Source of the DNA: Methylothermaceae bacteria B42
GTDB lineage: Bacteria > Pseudomonadota > Gammaproteobacteria > Methylococcales > Methylothermaceae
Reading direction: 5' to 3'
NCBI GenBank assembly: GCA_001566965.1
Contig: LSNW01000030.1
Location: 62,001-126,000 of the forward strand
Length of the DNA stretch: 64,000 nucleotides
Shown: one piece after another, positions 7,749 through 17,800 of the stretch
Layout of the letters: every line of letters begins with the position of its first letter
Position numbering within the stretch: position 1 is the stretch's first letter
Translations under genes and position numbers: made by a program
The notes under the pieces: generated by a model
Told to the model about the DNA's origin: nothing
Seen by the model: the letters and a program-made list of their open reading frames with translations, nothing else
The model's database searches: none

Positions 7749-8527
7749 CCCTTGCGTTCAAGCAGCAACTTTTTGATTTCGGCAATGGATTTGGCTGGAT
7801 TGAGCCCTTTGGGGCAGGTATCGGTGCAGTTCATGATGGTGTGGCAACGATAGAGTTTGAATGGATCTTCCAGAGCATCCAGGCGCTCGCCGGTCATTTC
7901 GTCGCGGCTGTCGGCAATCCAGCGGTGCGCTTGGAGCAAGGTCGCAGGGCCCAGATACTTATCGCTGTTCCACCAATAGCTGGGACAGGCAGTGGAGCAA
8001 CAAGCACAGAGAATGCAATCGTAAAGTCCATCCAGACGGCTGCGTTCTTCCTCGCTTTGCAAGCGCTCGCGGTCTGCCGGAGCGGGAGTGACCGTTTGCA
8101 ACCACGGCTCTATGGAAGCGTATTGAGCGTAAAAATGGGTCATGTCCGTGACCAGATCCTTGATCACCTGCTGGTGAGGCAGCGGATAAATAGTCAGCGT
8201 ATCGCCATAATCGTCAATCGCTTTAGTGCAGGCCAAGGTGTTGCGGCCATTGATATTCATGGCGCAAGAACCGCACACCCCTTCCCGGCAGGAACGGCGG
8301 AAAGCCAAACCGGTATCCAGCGTGTTTTTGATCTGGATCAAAGCATCCAGCACCATGGCGCCGCATTGTTTACGGTCTAGCTGGAAGGTATCCAGGCGGG
8401 GATTTTCGCCAGAATCCGGATTCCAGCGGTAAACCTTCACCGTGAGAATTTTTTCCGCTTCGGAAATGGAAGAAACTTCTTTACCGGGCTCAACCCGTGA
8501 ATTGGGCGGCAGACGCAATTGCACCAT
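7745..8527 (-). CDS. sdhB: succinate dehydrogenase iron-sulfur subunit SdhB
   Basis: A 260-residue subunit carrying the three Fe-S clusters that pass electrons from the flavin to quinone. The [2Fe-2S] site is [13 protein letters not shown]. The [4Fe-4S] site is [16 protein letters not shown] and the [3Fe-4S] site is [15 protein letters not shown]. It begins 3 bases after the sdhA stop, so translation is probably coupled. It ends in a 4-base overlap with the ECF sigma gene. Confidence 0.96.
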   Translation of the reverse strand: MVQLRLPPNSRVEPGKEVSSISEAEKILTVKVYRWNPDSGENPRLDTFQLDRKQCGAMVLDALIQIKNTLDTGLAFRRSCREGVCGSCAMNINGRNTLACTKAIDDYGDTLTIYPLPHQQVIKDLVTDMTHFYAQYASIEPWLQTVTPAPADRERLQSEEERSRLDGLYDCILCACCSTACPSYWWNSDKYLGPATLLQAHRWIADSRDEMTGERLDALEDPFKLYRCHTIMNCTDTCPKGLNPAKSIAEIKKLLLERKG

Positions 8528-8529
8528 AG

Positions 8530-10314
8530 TTAATAAACCCTCGGCTTGGGTGGAATCGGTTCGACGGTCAAAGGTTGCACGTGTACCGGCCGGTAGGCGA
8601 TGCGCAGCTTCTGGTCTTCACTCAACCAAATCATGGTATGTTTGAGCCAGTTTTCATCGTCACGGTCAGGATAATCCTCCCGGGCATGGGCACCGCGGCT
8701 TTCGGTACGATTTAGCGCGGCAGCTACCGTCACCTGGGCTTGTTCCAGAAGATTTTTCAATTCCAGCGCCTCGAGCAGATCGGTATTCCAGATTAAAGAG
8801 CGGTCGGCAATGCCGATGTCGTTATAACTGGCGTGGATTTCAGCAATTTGATTCAAACCTTCCGCCAACACTTCCCCCGTTCTGAAAACCGAGGCATGGC
8901 TTTGCATGCAGCGCTGCATGTTTTCCCGCACCTGGGCGACTTTCAAGGGACCGCTGGCGTGGCGTAACCGGTCAAAACGGTCAAGCAAAGGATAGAGAAT
9001 ATCTTCGGGCAACGGACGGTGAGGACGGCGGGGTTTGACCAATTCCGCGCAGCGGATGGCGGCGGCGCGGCCAAACACCACGATATCCAATAAGGAATTG
9101 GAACCCAGGCGGTTAGCGCCGTGAACGGAAACGCATGCCCCCTCGCCAATGGCCATCAAACCGGGAACCGCCACCTCGGGATCATCCCCTTGGAAGGTGA
9201 CCACTTCGCCATCGAGGTTGGTGGGGACGCCGCCCATGTTGTAATGGGCGGTGGGTATCACCGGAATAGGTTCCTTGGTAACATCCACCCCGGCAAAAAT
9301 CTTGGCGGTTTCAGCAATGCCAGGCAGGCGGCTGTGAATAATCTCGGGATCCAAATGTTCCAGGTGTAACAACAAGTGATCTTTGTGGAGGCCAACGCCC
9401 CTGCCCTCGCGGATTTCAATGGTCATGGCCCGGCTCACTACATCCCGGGAAGCCAAATCCTTGGCGTGAGGCGCATATTTTTCCATGAACCTTTCACCCT
9501 CGGAATTGGTAAGGAATCCCCCTTCCCCGCGGACGCCTTCGGTAATAAGACAGCCCACGCCATAAATGCCGGTGGGATGAAACTGGACAAACTCCATATC
9601 CTGAAGCGGCAATCCAGCCCGGAGCACCATCGCATTACCATCCCCGGTGCAAGTGTGGGCCGAGGTGCACGACAAATAGGTCCGGCCATAACCGCCGGTG
9701 GCCAATACGGTCATGTGGGCACGGAACAAATGCAGGCTGCCATCTTCCAGGCACCAGGCCAAGACCCCGCGGCATACCCCCTTTTCATCCATTACCAGAT
9801 CCAGAGCGAAATATTCAATAAAAAATTCCGCCTGGTGCTTGAGGGACTGCTGATAAAGGGTGTGGAGAATGGCGTGACCAGTTTTGTCCGCAGCGGCACA
9901 GGTACGTTGGGCTGTGCCCTCGCCAAAATGGGTAGTCATCCCGCCGAAGGCGCGCTGATAGATTTTCCCTTCCGGGGTACGGGAAAATGGGACACCATAG
10001 TGTTCCAGCTCGATGACGGCGGGAATGGCTTCCCGGCACATATATTCGATGGCATCCTGATCCCCCAACCAATCCGAACCCTTGATGGTATCGTACATAT
10101 GCCAGCGCCAATCATCTTCTCCCATATTGCCGAGCGCCGCGCTGATCCCGCCCTGGGCGGCGACCGTATGGCTGCGGGTGGGGAAAACCTTGGTGATGCA
10201 AGCGGTTTTCAGACCCCGAGCGGCAATCCCCAGAGTCGCGCGCAATCCGGCGCCACCCGCACCGACGACGACTGTGTCGTAGGTGTGGGTAATGATTTCA
10301 TAACTTTTTTTCAT
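8530..10314 (-). CDS. sdhA: succinate dehydrogenase flavoprotein subunit SdhA
   Basis: A 594-residue flavoprotein of normal length. The FAD dinucleotide-binding fold is [12 protein letters not shown] near residue 17. The covalent FAD histidine lies in SHTVAAQGG. Catalytic and dicarboxylate motifs include [16 protein letters not shown] and [13 protein letters not shown]. It oxidises succinate to fumarate at the inner face of the membrane. The upstream gap to sdhD is 22 bases. Assembly factors for this subunit (an SDHAF4-like protein and SdhE) are encoded at both ends of the same unit. Confidence 0.97.
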   Translation of the reverse strand: MKKSYEIITHTYDTVVVGAGGAGLRATLGIAARGLKTACITKVFPTRSHTVAAQGGISAALGNMGEDDWRWHMYDTIKGSDWLGDQDAIEYMCREAIPAVIELEHYGVPFSRTPEGKIYQRAFGGMTTHFGEGTAQRTCAAADKTGHAILHTLYQQSLKHQAEFFIEYFALDLVMDEKGVCRGVLAWCLEDGSLHLFRAHMTVLATGGYGRTYLSCTSAHTCTGDGNAMVLRAGLPLQDMEFVQFHPTGIYGVGCLITEGVRGEGGFLTNSEGERFMEKYAPHAKDLASRDVVSRAMTIEIREGRGVGLHKDHLLLHLEHLDPEIIHSRLPGIAETAKIFAGVDVTKEPIPVIPTAHYNMGGVPTNLDGEVVTFQGDDPEVAVPGLMAIGEGACVSVHGANRLGSNSLLDIVVFGRAAAIRCAELVKPRRPHRPLPEDILYPLLDRFDRLRHASGPLKVAQVRENMQRCMQSHASVFRTGEVLAEGLNQIAEIHASYNDIGIADRSLIWNTDLLEALELKNLLEQAQVTVAAALNRTESRGAHAREDYPDRDDENWLKHTMIWLSEDQKLRIAYRPVHVQPLTVEPIPPKPRVY

Positions 10315-10336
10315 GGGTGTTTCAGGTATTCGCGAC

Positions 10337-10702
10337 TTAACGTAATATTGCCCACAAGGCTGTTACCGCCAGCAAGGCCCATAAAAAACGGAGCGTGATA
10401 AGACTGGCGAGCTTGACGCCACTATGATGCACATAATCTTCAATGACCACTTGAAACCCCAGTAAACCATGATACAAGGCCGCCCAAAGATAGGCGATGA
10501 GTAATATGGAATTCCAGGGGCGGGAAAGCCACATCACCATTTCTGAATAATTCAACTCAGGAAGCTTGACCAAAAACACGACAAACCACAGTGATAATGG
10601 AATCAACGCCACTGCCGTCAACCGCTGTAGCCACCAATGACCTGTGCCGCTTTTGGCTGACCCCAGTCCCCGAGCTTTTCCCAGGGGTGTTCTATATTCC
10701 AT
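10337..10702 (-). CDS. sdhD: succinate dehydrogenase membrane anchor SdhD
   Basis: A 121-residue protein with three transmembrane segments. The N terminus [19 protein letters not shown] followed by [15 protein letters not shown] is typical of proteobacterial SdhD. The heme-ligand histidine region is [20 protein letters not shown] chose the ATG at 10702 because a GAAGGA ribosome site lies 5 bases upstream and the family N terminus starts here. An ATG 21 bases further up (10723) would overlap sdhC and has no ribosome site. Confidence 0.9.
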   Translation of the reverse strand: MEYRTPLGKARGLGSAKSGTGHWWLQRLTAVALIPLSLWFVVFLVKLPELNYSEMVMWLSRPWNSILLIAYLWAALYHGLLGFQVVIEDYVHHSGVKLASLITLRFLWALLAVTALWAILR

Positions 10703-10710
10703 TTTTTCCT

Positions 10711-11097
10711 TCAAAACAGCCATACCACAATGGATAAAATTAACGCCACAGCTAATTCTACAATGCTGTGTTTGTTCAACGCTTCCCTTTCAAATCCCCA
10801 TCCGATATCCCACAACAGATGGCGAATGCCGTGATTAAAGTGTACAAACAAGGCCAAGGTCCAGAGCCAAAGGCAAACCCGGCCAAGCCAGGTTTGCAGA
10901 AAACCCCGTATGGCCTCATAGCCCACAGGATCGGTCACGATTTGAAATAGTACCCATACGACAAAGATCAACCCCAAACTTAAAATCACTCCGGTGATAC
11001 GGTGGGTGATGGATAGCATCGCCGTCAAGGGCAGCCGATAGACTTGCAGATGGGGAGAAAGCGGACGGGCGGAAGGGTTGGATTGGAGTTTTGACAT
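10711..11097 (-). CDS. sdhC: succinate dehydrogenase cytochrome b556 subunit SdhC
   Basis: A 128-residue protein with three transmembrane helices. RPLSPHLQVYRLPLTAMLSI and the following HRITG form the family signature, and the heme-binding histidine is in FVHFNHGIRHLLWD. The ATG at 11097 (MSKLQSNPS) was chosen for the usual N terminus. It lies one base after the stop of the SDHAF4-like gene, which suggests translational coupling and explains the weak ribosome site. In-frame ATGs further up would lie inside that gene. Confidence 0.92.
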   Translation of the reverse strand: MSKLQSNPSARPLSPHLQVYRLPLTAMLSITHRITGVILSLGLIFVVWVLFQIVTDPVGYEAIRGFLQTWLGRVCLWLWTLALFVHFNHGIRHLLWDIGWGFEREALNKHSIVELAVALILSIVVWLF

Positions 11098-11098
11098 T

Positions 11099-11293
11099 TT
11101 AGAAATCGATGCAACGGCCATTCTTTTCCCAATCGCCATAGCGGGTAGGGTCTAATGGCTGAAGCGGTAGTTGTTCTTGGTTCTCATGGGAACAAGGTGA
11201 TTCTTCAACACCTTCGGGCTTCGGCTGCTTGGCTTCTTCTGGGTTTTGAGTACGCATCTGCCTTGTTGTCATTGTCGCGGACGTCAGTAGCAT
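11099..11293 (-). CDS. SDHAF4-like (DUF1674) succinate dehydrogenase assembly factor
   Basis: A small protein whose C-terminal end PTRYGDWEKNGRCIDF is the signature of the SDHAF4/DUF1674 family. In eukaryotes this family binds the free flavoprotein subunit of complex II and promotes its assembly. The Pro/Glu-rich, disordered N-terminal part is also typical. Candidate starts are ATGs at 11293 (64 residues, AAGGA just before it), 11272 and 11257; 11293 is given. Its TAA is followed one base later by the sdhC ATG. The longer frame reaching 11536 is overlap with the GGDEF/EAL gene and not part of this protein. Confidence 0.8.
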   Translation of the reverse strand: MLLTSATMTTRQMRTQNPEEAKQPKPEGVEESPCSHENQEQLPLQPLDPTRYGDWEKNGRCIDF

Positions 11294-11357
11294 CGTCCTT
11301 AATAAATACCGGCCTTGGCCTAAGTGAGCTAAACGGAAAGAAAAATCCGCTACTGAA

Positions 11358-13802
11358 TCAAAGGGAATTGTATGCGGTATCGAGGTGATTCTCAACCAGA
11401 TTTGAAATCGGCTTAGGCTTACTGATGCCATACCCTTGCGCCAAATCCACCCCAATCTCCCGCAAGTTGGCCAAAATCTCCCCGTTTTCCACAAATTCTG
11501 CAATGGTGAGTTTCCCCATGATATGGCCAATTTCATTGATGGATTTCACCAAGGCGTAATCTATGGGGTCATTGGCGATATCTCTAACGAATCCGCCATC
11601 GATTTTCAAATAATCCACAGGCATATGTTTGAGATAACCAAAAGAAGACATGCCGCTGCCGAAGTCATCCAAAGCAAAACAACAACCTAATTCTTTCAAT
11701 GCTTGAATCATTTCCTTGGCTTGAGAGAGGTTGGCAATGGCCACGGTTTCTGTGATTTCGAAACAAATTTTGACAGCGGGAATGCCGGTGACTTTAAACT
11801 GGTTAGTCAAAAACGCCAAAAAGTGCGGGTCCGAAACCGAAATACCGGAGATATTTATTCCCGCCAAATGCAACTCCCGCAAATGCGCGGGATGCGCGGC
11901 AAGCCATTGGAAAAAATGCTGGATTACCCAGCGGTCGATCAGGCCCATCAAATCGTAACGTTCGGCAGCCGGCAAAAACGCGCCTGGCGGCACCAGATCG
12001 CCTGCTTCATCCCGCATGCGGAGCAGGATTTCGTAATGGGTAAGAGTTTTGCTACCTTCTCGAACAAGCTCAATGGTCTGATAAAACAGCTCAAAAGCAT
12101 TGCGTTCCAAGGCCCGGTGAATCTTGGCTACCCAATTCATTTCCTGGCGTCGCCGGGCCAGCTCTTTGTCGTCAGGTTGATAGACATGGACCCGGTCACG
12201 CCCCCTGTCTTTGGCCGCGAAACAGGCCTGATCTGCAGCCGCCATGATATCTTGGTGGTTTTGCTGTCCGCCGCGGAATGGAACTAGGCCGATACTGACC
12301 CCAACAGAAAAAGTATTACCATGCCAAAGAAAACGGTATTCCTGCACCGCCTGACGGATTTTTTCCGCACAATGCAATGCCCTGTCAAGAGGACAATGGG
12401 GCAGGATAATGGCGAATTCATCCCCTCCCAATCGAGCAATGGTATCCCCGGCGCGCAACCTCGATTGCATCAAGGAGCTGAGCTGACATAACAACGCATC
12501 TCCGGCGGCATGGCCGCAAGTATCATTCACCACCTTGAATTGATCCAGATCCAAGTAAAGCAAAGCGTGTTCAGACCCATCTCGATCGTTAAAAGGATCT
12601 TCCAACAGATGCTGTATCTTGAGTTCAAAGGCATTGCGGTTCATCAGACCGGTCAGGGGATCATGGGTTGCTTGATAATTGATTTTTTCCGCCATTTGCC
12701 GCTGTTCTGTTACGTCATGAAAGACCAAGACAGCCCCTAGGATTTGTCCATCTTTTGATCTAATTGGCGCGGCAGAATCCTCGATGGCGAATTGTTCGCC
12801 CTCCCGGGTAATAAGCTTGGTGTGGCCTTCCAACAAAACCACCTTGCCCGTAGACAACGCGCGGCTAACGGGATCATTGACTATTTTGTCGCCACTTTCT
12901 CCATCGACAATAAAAAAAACTTCGCTGATTTTTTTTCCCTCGGCTTCATGCTGCGGCCATCCAGTCAGCTGTTCAGCGATTGGGTTGATGGTCTTAACGA
13001 TTCCATTATGGTCGGTCGTAATGACGCCATCCCCAATGGAGTGCAAGGTCACCTCGGCCAGCTCCTTGGATTCAAATAACGCCTCGTTTGCTTGCCTCAA
13101 CTTCTCTTTTTGTGACTTCAGTTCCCGCATTGTTTGGGTAGTACGGTTAACAGTTTCCGCCAGCAAACGAATTTCACGGCTGCCCGATGGCTTAATCGAA
13201 CTCTCCAAATCTCCGGACGATAAAGACAGCACACGTCGATAAATTTTTTTCAAGGGTCTGACAGCCAACCAATGGACAATGAGAAGAATCAGTATCGTCA
13301 ACCCCCCAAGCGGGAGTAGCGTAGCAAACCAAACCCGCTCCATCCGCTTTTCCACCACTTGAGAGATTGCTCGATCCATCCAGGCAATTTCAATACTGCC
13401 AAAATGTTCTCCTTCAAAAATCACATCCCGGCGAAAACGAATCAACCCACTGTCTTCGGGCTGCTGGCGCTGCCACCGCAATAAGACGACATTATCTTCA
13501 TTCCGTATCACCACAGAGTACAGGTCAGATTCTGAATTAGCGATTTGTTGCACCACCGTACGCATCACCGCCACATCCTCAGTTAACAGCGGCTCTAACA
13601 GCGAGGCGGAAAGCACGGCAAAGGCCTTTTCGCTGCGGTTTTCAAGCGCCCTGTATAATTCCCTGCGCTCCATCTCTCCGGTCAACTCACCCGTGATATA
13701 ACCCACCACAGACACAGCCAAAACCAAGGGAATGAAGAGCGAAAAGGCCAATGACAGACCCTTGTTTCTTTTGGATTGATGAACTGCGAAACCCATGACC
13801 AT
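11358..13802 (-). CDS. membrane sensor with HAMP, PAS, GGDEF and EAL domains (c-di-GMP turnover)
   Basis: An 814-residue receptor. Transmembrane helices lie near 17-38 and 158-180, flanking a periplasmic domain of about 120 residues. HAMP follows to about 234, PAS at about 246-370, GGDEF at about 380-545 and EAL at about 560-805. GGDEF is intact (459-463), and an inhibitory RxxD site is seen at R450-D453. The EAL signature reads EIL (591-593) but keeps Glu, and NIS, EITE, DDFGSG (712-717) and KID are present, so both activities are possible. It starts 6 bases after the stop of the PhnD-like gene, so the periplasmic protein probably feeds this receptor. Confidence 0.9.
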   Translation of the reverse strand: MVMGFAVHQSKRNKGLSLAFSLFIPLVLAVSVVGYITGELTGEMERRELYRALENRSEKAFAVLSASLLEPLLTEDVAVMRTVVQQIANSESDLYSVVIRNEDNVVLLRWQRQQPEDSGLIRFRRDVIFEGEHFGSIEIAWMDRAISQVVEKRMERVWFATLLPLGGLTILILLIVHWLAVRPLKKIYRRVLSLSSGDLESSIKPSGSREIRLLAETVNRTTQTMRELKSQKEKLRQANEALFESKELAEVTLHSIGDGVITTDHNGIVKTINPIAEQLTGWPQHEAEGKKISEVFFIVDGESGDKIVNDPVSRALSTGKVVLLEGHTKLITREGEQFAIEDSAAPIRSKDGQILGAVLVFHDVTEQRQMAEKINYQATHDPLTGLMNRNAFELKIQHLLEDPFNDRDGSEHALLYLDLDQFKVVNDTCGHAAGDALLCQLSSLMQSRLRAGDTIARLGGDEFAIILPHCPLDRALHCAEKIRQAVQEYRFLWHGNTFSVGVSIGLVPFRGGQQNHQDIMAAADQACFAAKDRGRDRVHVYQPDDKELARRRQEMNWVAKIHRALERNAFELFYQTIELVREGSKTLTHYEILLRMRDEAGDLVPPGAFLPAAERYDLMGLIDRWVIQHFFQWLAAHPAHLRELHLAGINISGISVSDPHFLAFLTNQFKVTGIPAVKICFEITETVAIANLSQAKEMIQALKELGCCFALDDFGSGMSSFGYLKHMPVDYLKIDGGFVRDIANDPIDYALVKSINEIGHIMGKLTIAEFVENGEILANLREIGVDLAQGYGISKPKPISNLVENHLDTAYNSL

Positions 13803-13808
13803 GAAATA

Positions 13809-14645
13809 CTATGGCGATAAAGCCGGAGAAAAAAATTGATGATTGCTGTCCATTGCCTGGGAAATAAATGCAAAATCCCCTTCCTCAGGAGGTAAAAAGC
13901 GCTCTTTGCCTAAGCTCAATAGACTTTTTTGAAGTGCTGTAAATAGCTGTTGCGATAATCCGAATCTTGCTACCCACGGTTTGGTGACATTTTCGAATGC
14001 CGCCAATACTCTAAGCGGCGCACCTTGCTGAACCAATTTCTTGAAAGTGCCTTCCTTTAATGCCCCTGCATCAAAGGTTCCATCGGCAACCGCCCATCCT
14101 ACCCGGTCATGACGCCCCAAATATTCATACTTTTTAAGATCCGAGGCGCGCAATCCCGCTTGGTATAAATACTGTTGGGATAAGTAACGGCCAATGGTGG
14201 ATCTCGAATCACCAAAGGCAAACGTTTTGCCTTTGAGTTCCTTCACTGAATTGATAGTTGAGTTGCGATGAACCACAATTACTCCGCTAAAGCGTTTTCT
14301 GCCATTGTTACTTTCCAAGGCAAGCAACCGAATGTCAGGATACCGTCTTTTCACACCTACATAGGAAGCGGGCCCCAAACGGGCAAAATCCACCTTCCCT
14401 GCTATTAAGTCCTCAATACCTTTGGCATAACTTCTGGCAATCTGCATGCGGATTCGTACCGGCTCTCCCAACATTGATTGCAAGCGACTTTGAATTTGAT
14501 TGAGTACGGGTCTTAATTTTTTGACTACCGCGGTAGGTTTGTCGGTGGTATATACCCCAAACTTCAAATCCATTTGCGCGCAGACCGGCCCCAGCCAGGC
14601 CAAGCCAAATAATACCGCCAAAATTTTTTTGCAAAACCTTCCCAT
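13809..14645 (-). CDS. PhnD-like periplasmic binding protein, likely sensory partner of the GGDEF/EAL receptor
   Basis: A 278-residue protein with a signal peptide (hydrophobic core about residues 8-20, cleavage near VCAQ). It has the type II binding-protein fold of PhnD relatives: LKFGVYTTDKP, then DFARLGPASYVG, ELKGKTFAFGDSRST and GTFDAGALKEG. Canonical PhnD binds phosphonate or phosphite for an ABC transporter, but no permease or ATPase is nearby. The adjacent downstream gene is a membrane GGDEF/EAL receptor, so a ligand-sensing role is more likely. The ligand is unknown. Confidence 0.8.
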   Translation of the reverse strand: MGRFCKKILAVLFGLAWLGPVCAQMDLKFGVYTTDKPTAVVKKLRPVLNQIQSRLQSMLGEPVRIRMQIARSYAKGIEDLIAGKVDFARLGPASYVGVKRRYPDIRLLALESNNGRKRFSGVIVVHRNSTINSVKELKGKTFAFGDSRSTIGRYLSQQYLYQAGLRASDLKKYEYLGRHDRVGWAVADGTFDAGALKEGTFKKLVQQGAPLRVLAAFENVTKPWVARFGLSQQLFTALQKSLLSLGKERFLPPEEGDFAFISQAMDSNHQFFSPALSP

Positions 14646-14869
14646 CGTTTTCCTCTCGCTCGATCTGTTTGATTATTGGCAAGACCCTTAGCCATAAAAT
14701 TTAGACTAAATTGCGGCAAGTGACAGCATGTTGGGTGGGAAATTTTGCAAAGATTCCTCCCGGGCGGAGCATAGCGCAGCCAAAACCATGGCACCCCTGT
14801 CTCCTGACCGGGAGAATAGAAAAACGCCGGCAGACATACCCCGGCGGGGTGACCGCCATCAAACCTGGG

Positions 14870-17800
14870 CTAGGCCGCCTGCCGTGACAATGCTTCCAAG
14901 GGCAATTCCGGCAGCGGCTGAAGAAAACGCAGTCCCAGCTCTCCTTGATCGGTTTTCCTCACGACCTCGGCCGAAACGGTTTTACCGAGAATATCCAATC
15001 CCATGTCCAGGGTTTCACCCGGATGGAGACCGGCAACCCCTTGAATCCGCGCGCCGCTGCGGCTTAAATCGCTCAATTTGGCTTGCAGCACCTTCCCGCC
15101 TTGAATCACCCGCAAGGGAAGCCCAGTGGGTACCCGCCTCTCCCGGCGCCGGTCGGAAATTTTTTTGATCCTGCCATCGCCAGAAAGATGCACTACCTCC
15201 CCGTCATTCAAGAGCCGGGTGGAACCCTCCGCTCCGACAATCGCCGTCAGATTGTATTCACGGGCGACGATTGCCGCATGGCTAAGCCATCCACCGACCT
15301 CGGTAATCAGGCCCTTGGCGCGTGCGAACAAGGGCGTCCAGGTGGGATCAGTAAACCGCGCGACCAGAATATGACCCTCGCGGAAGGTATCAATATCTCC
15401 GGGATTACGGATCACCTGGACCGGACCGACAATGTCGCCTTCGCCGGCCACGCGGATACCGCTCAGTTCACTGGTACTCTCTTTGGTTAATTGAATATCC
15501 AATCCCAGCGTCTCTATCTTTCTAACCGATAGCTTTGCCGGCAACGACATGGAATGCCATTGCTGGGCCTGAATGATTCGTTCCGCAGCCAGGCCCAAGG
15601 CATTTTCTGCGATTTGCCGGTGCTTGAGTTTCAACACCTCGGACAGGGATAGATAAAATATTTCATCCCCAAGGCCAAAACGCTGGCCGATCTCCACCAG
15701 CAGTAGGCGCAAATTGGCCAATTGACGCAAGCAATCGTGCTTGGCCTCTTCCTTGAGCACCTGGAATCGCCGCGCCCTGTCCACGGTCATTCGCAACACC
15801 TTGCCCGCTGGCAAGGGGGGCGAGGACGCCGATGAGTGTCGACCGGCCCGTCCAAGAAGCGCCTCCACCATGCTGGCATCTTCCCGGTAACGGGGCTGGG
15901 ATAACTCATAGTCATTGGGCGCGCGGTGGCCGAACAACCCGAGAAAATCCTCCAGGTTCCGTTTTCCCTCCCGGATTTCCGGCAACATTTCCATCGCCTG
16001 TTGGACGACCGTGGTGGCATCCGCCACCAAATAACAGGCCGGCGCCAGACCTTCCCTGGTTAATTGCCGGCTGGCGGTTTTCCAGTAGAAATCCGCGGCC
16101 ACATTAATCACTTCAGCCTGGACATAGGTTTCCGTGACAAATGCCTCGGTCCATTCCCGCAGCAAGGTCAAAAGCTCATCGCGGCTGAAAACGCCAAGAT
16201 CCAAGGCTTCGTGCAGACGCATTTGGTGACGGAAACGAGGCAGAAAATGTTCACGGAAATCCCGCTCAATCCACTGCGCGCCCCGGCTCAGACGAAACGC
16301 GGTTGCCGCCCCCGGGCCTTTTCCCGAGCGCCGCCGGCTTTCCTCCTGATTGATGTACAAGGCACCGAAACAAGTGACGAGCATCGGCGGCGAGTCTTCA
16401 TCCACGTCATAGGGAATGCCGAGAATCCGGCACGCCATATCCGTGCTGCCACCCGGCGCCCACAAGCGTTCCATCAAGGACAAGCTCAATGGCGTGGGCC
16501 GGGGCAGCAATTCGGACAATTCGTTCTGAATCAATACCGGATCCCCGCCCCCGGCAACGGAAATCATGTCCAGAATCCGGCGGCGCTCGGCTTCCACGGA
16601 ATCACGGTCAGCTATCGAAACGGTAATATCCCGAGCCTGCAGCAGATAAAATTTCCCTTGCGCGTACGCCCATTCAATATCTTGGGGGCGGCCATAAAGC
16701 GCTTCCACCCGTCGTCCCAACGCCAATAACGGTTTCAGATCTATCGGGGGCGATTGATCTTCCCACAGTTGTCCGCTCAGCCGTCCAAACCGAAAACCCT
16801 TGGGGGTGGCGGCACCGCTGACCAAAGCCTCTCCCACCCCGGTAATCATTTCCACCAACATACAGCCTGTGGTGGTGGGATGCTCGGTAAACAATACCCC
16901 GGCATATTCGGCGGGCACCATTTTTTGCACGACAATTCCCCCCGGTTCTTCCTGATTGCCGGCATAAGCTCCCGCCCGCCCGGAAGTAAAAGAACCACGG
17001 ATTTCCCCGATGGCTGATTGCAAATCATCCCATTTCACGCCCAACTTGGATTCGAAAACCCCGGCGTAACTTTGCTGGGCGCCGTCTTCATTCACGCCGG
17101 AACTGCGCACAGCGACCTGCTCACACCACAGGCGCCGGTACAAATGGCGCATCTTGGATAACATTGTTTGCGGCCAGGGCTTGCCTTTCTCCAAAGTTCC
17201 TAACAACGTATCAGTCAAGACGAACCCATCAGGAACCGGAAGTCCCGCCGACATCATCTGCCCCAGCCGGATCGCCTTGTTGCCGCTTCCCCTATAGAAA
17301 TGCGCCTTGGATAAAGGCACAATACCTGGATCCTGGCCAGCGGGCTCGGGAAAAGCACTCGGAGGGGTCTTTTCCGGTTCGCGTTCGCGCCGGAAGCGCC
17401 AGCGCGCCATGAAACCATGAAGAGAAATCAGAACAATGGTGAAAAGCAAATACCCATTGACGGCCGCATTTAAATGCCAGGCCAATGCTCCGATGGCGGC
17501 GGCAAATACCCCGTATAAAATTGTCCAGCGTCCGTTGCGCTTGGACGCCGTCGCCATTAAATAACCAAATAATGCCACACCCACTGCCGCCGGCAAAATC
17601 CGGGTAGGATCAGGCTGTCCAAGATCCTGTATCCAAAGGAAAGCCTCCGGGCGCTGTTCGGCCACCCGCTGGACTACCTGAAACAACACCAGAAATATAA
17701 TAATCTGGGCCAAGGAAACCGCCATATTGCGCCCGGGTGTCAAACCATGGCGGCGGTAGAGCTTGAGGATGGAGCGATTGGCTTGGGGCTCGTCATCCTT

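Noticed and set aside
9376-10398. Long plus-strand open frame of 340 codons
   Set aside because: It lies entirely opposite sdhA and the end of sdhD, which have full family motifs; it is an antisense shadow of GC-biased codons.
11155-11388. Plus-strand frame of 77 codons between sdhC and the GGDEF/EAL gene
   Set aside because: It is opposite the SDHAF4-like gene, which has a clear signature.
13809-14645. PhnD as part of a phosphonate ABC importer
   Set aside because: No phnC or phnE gene is near; the neighbour is a sensory receptor, so a transport role is not supported by context.
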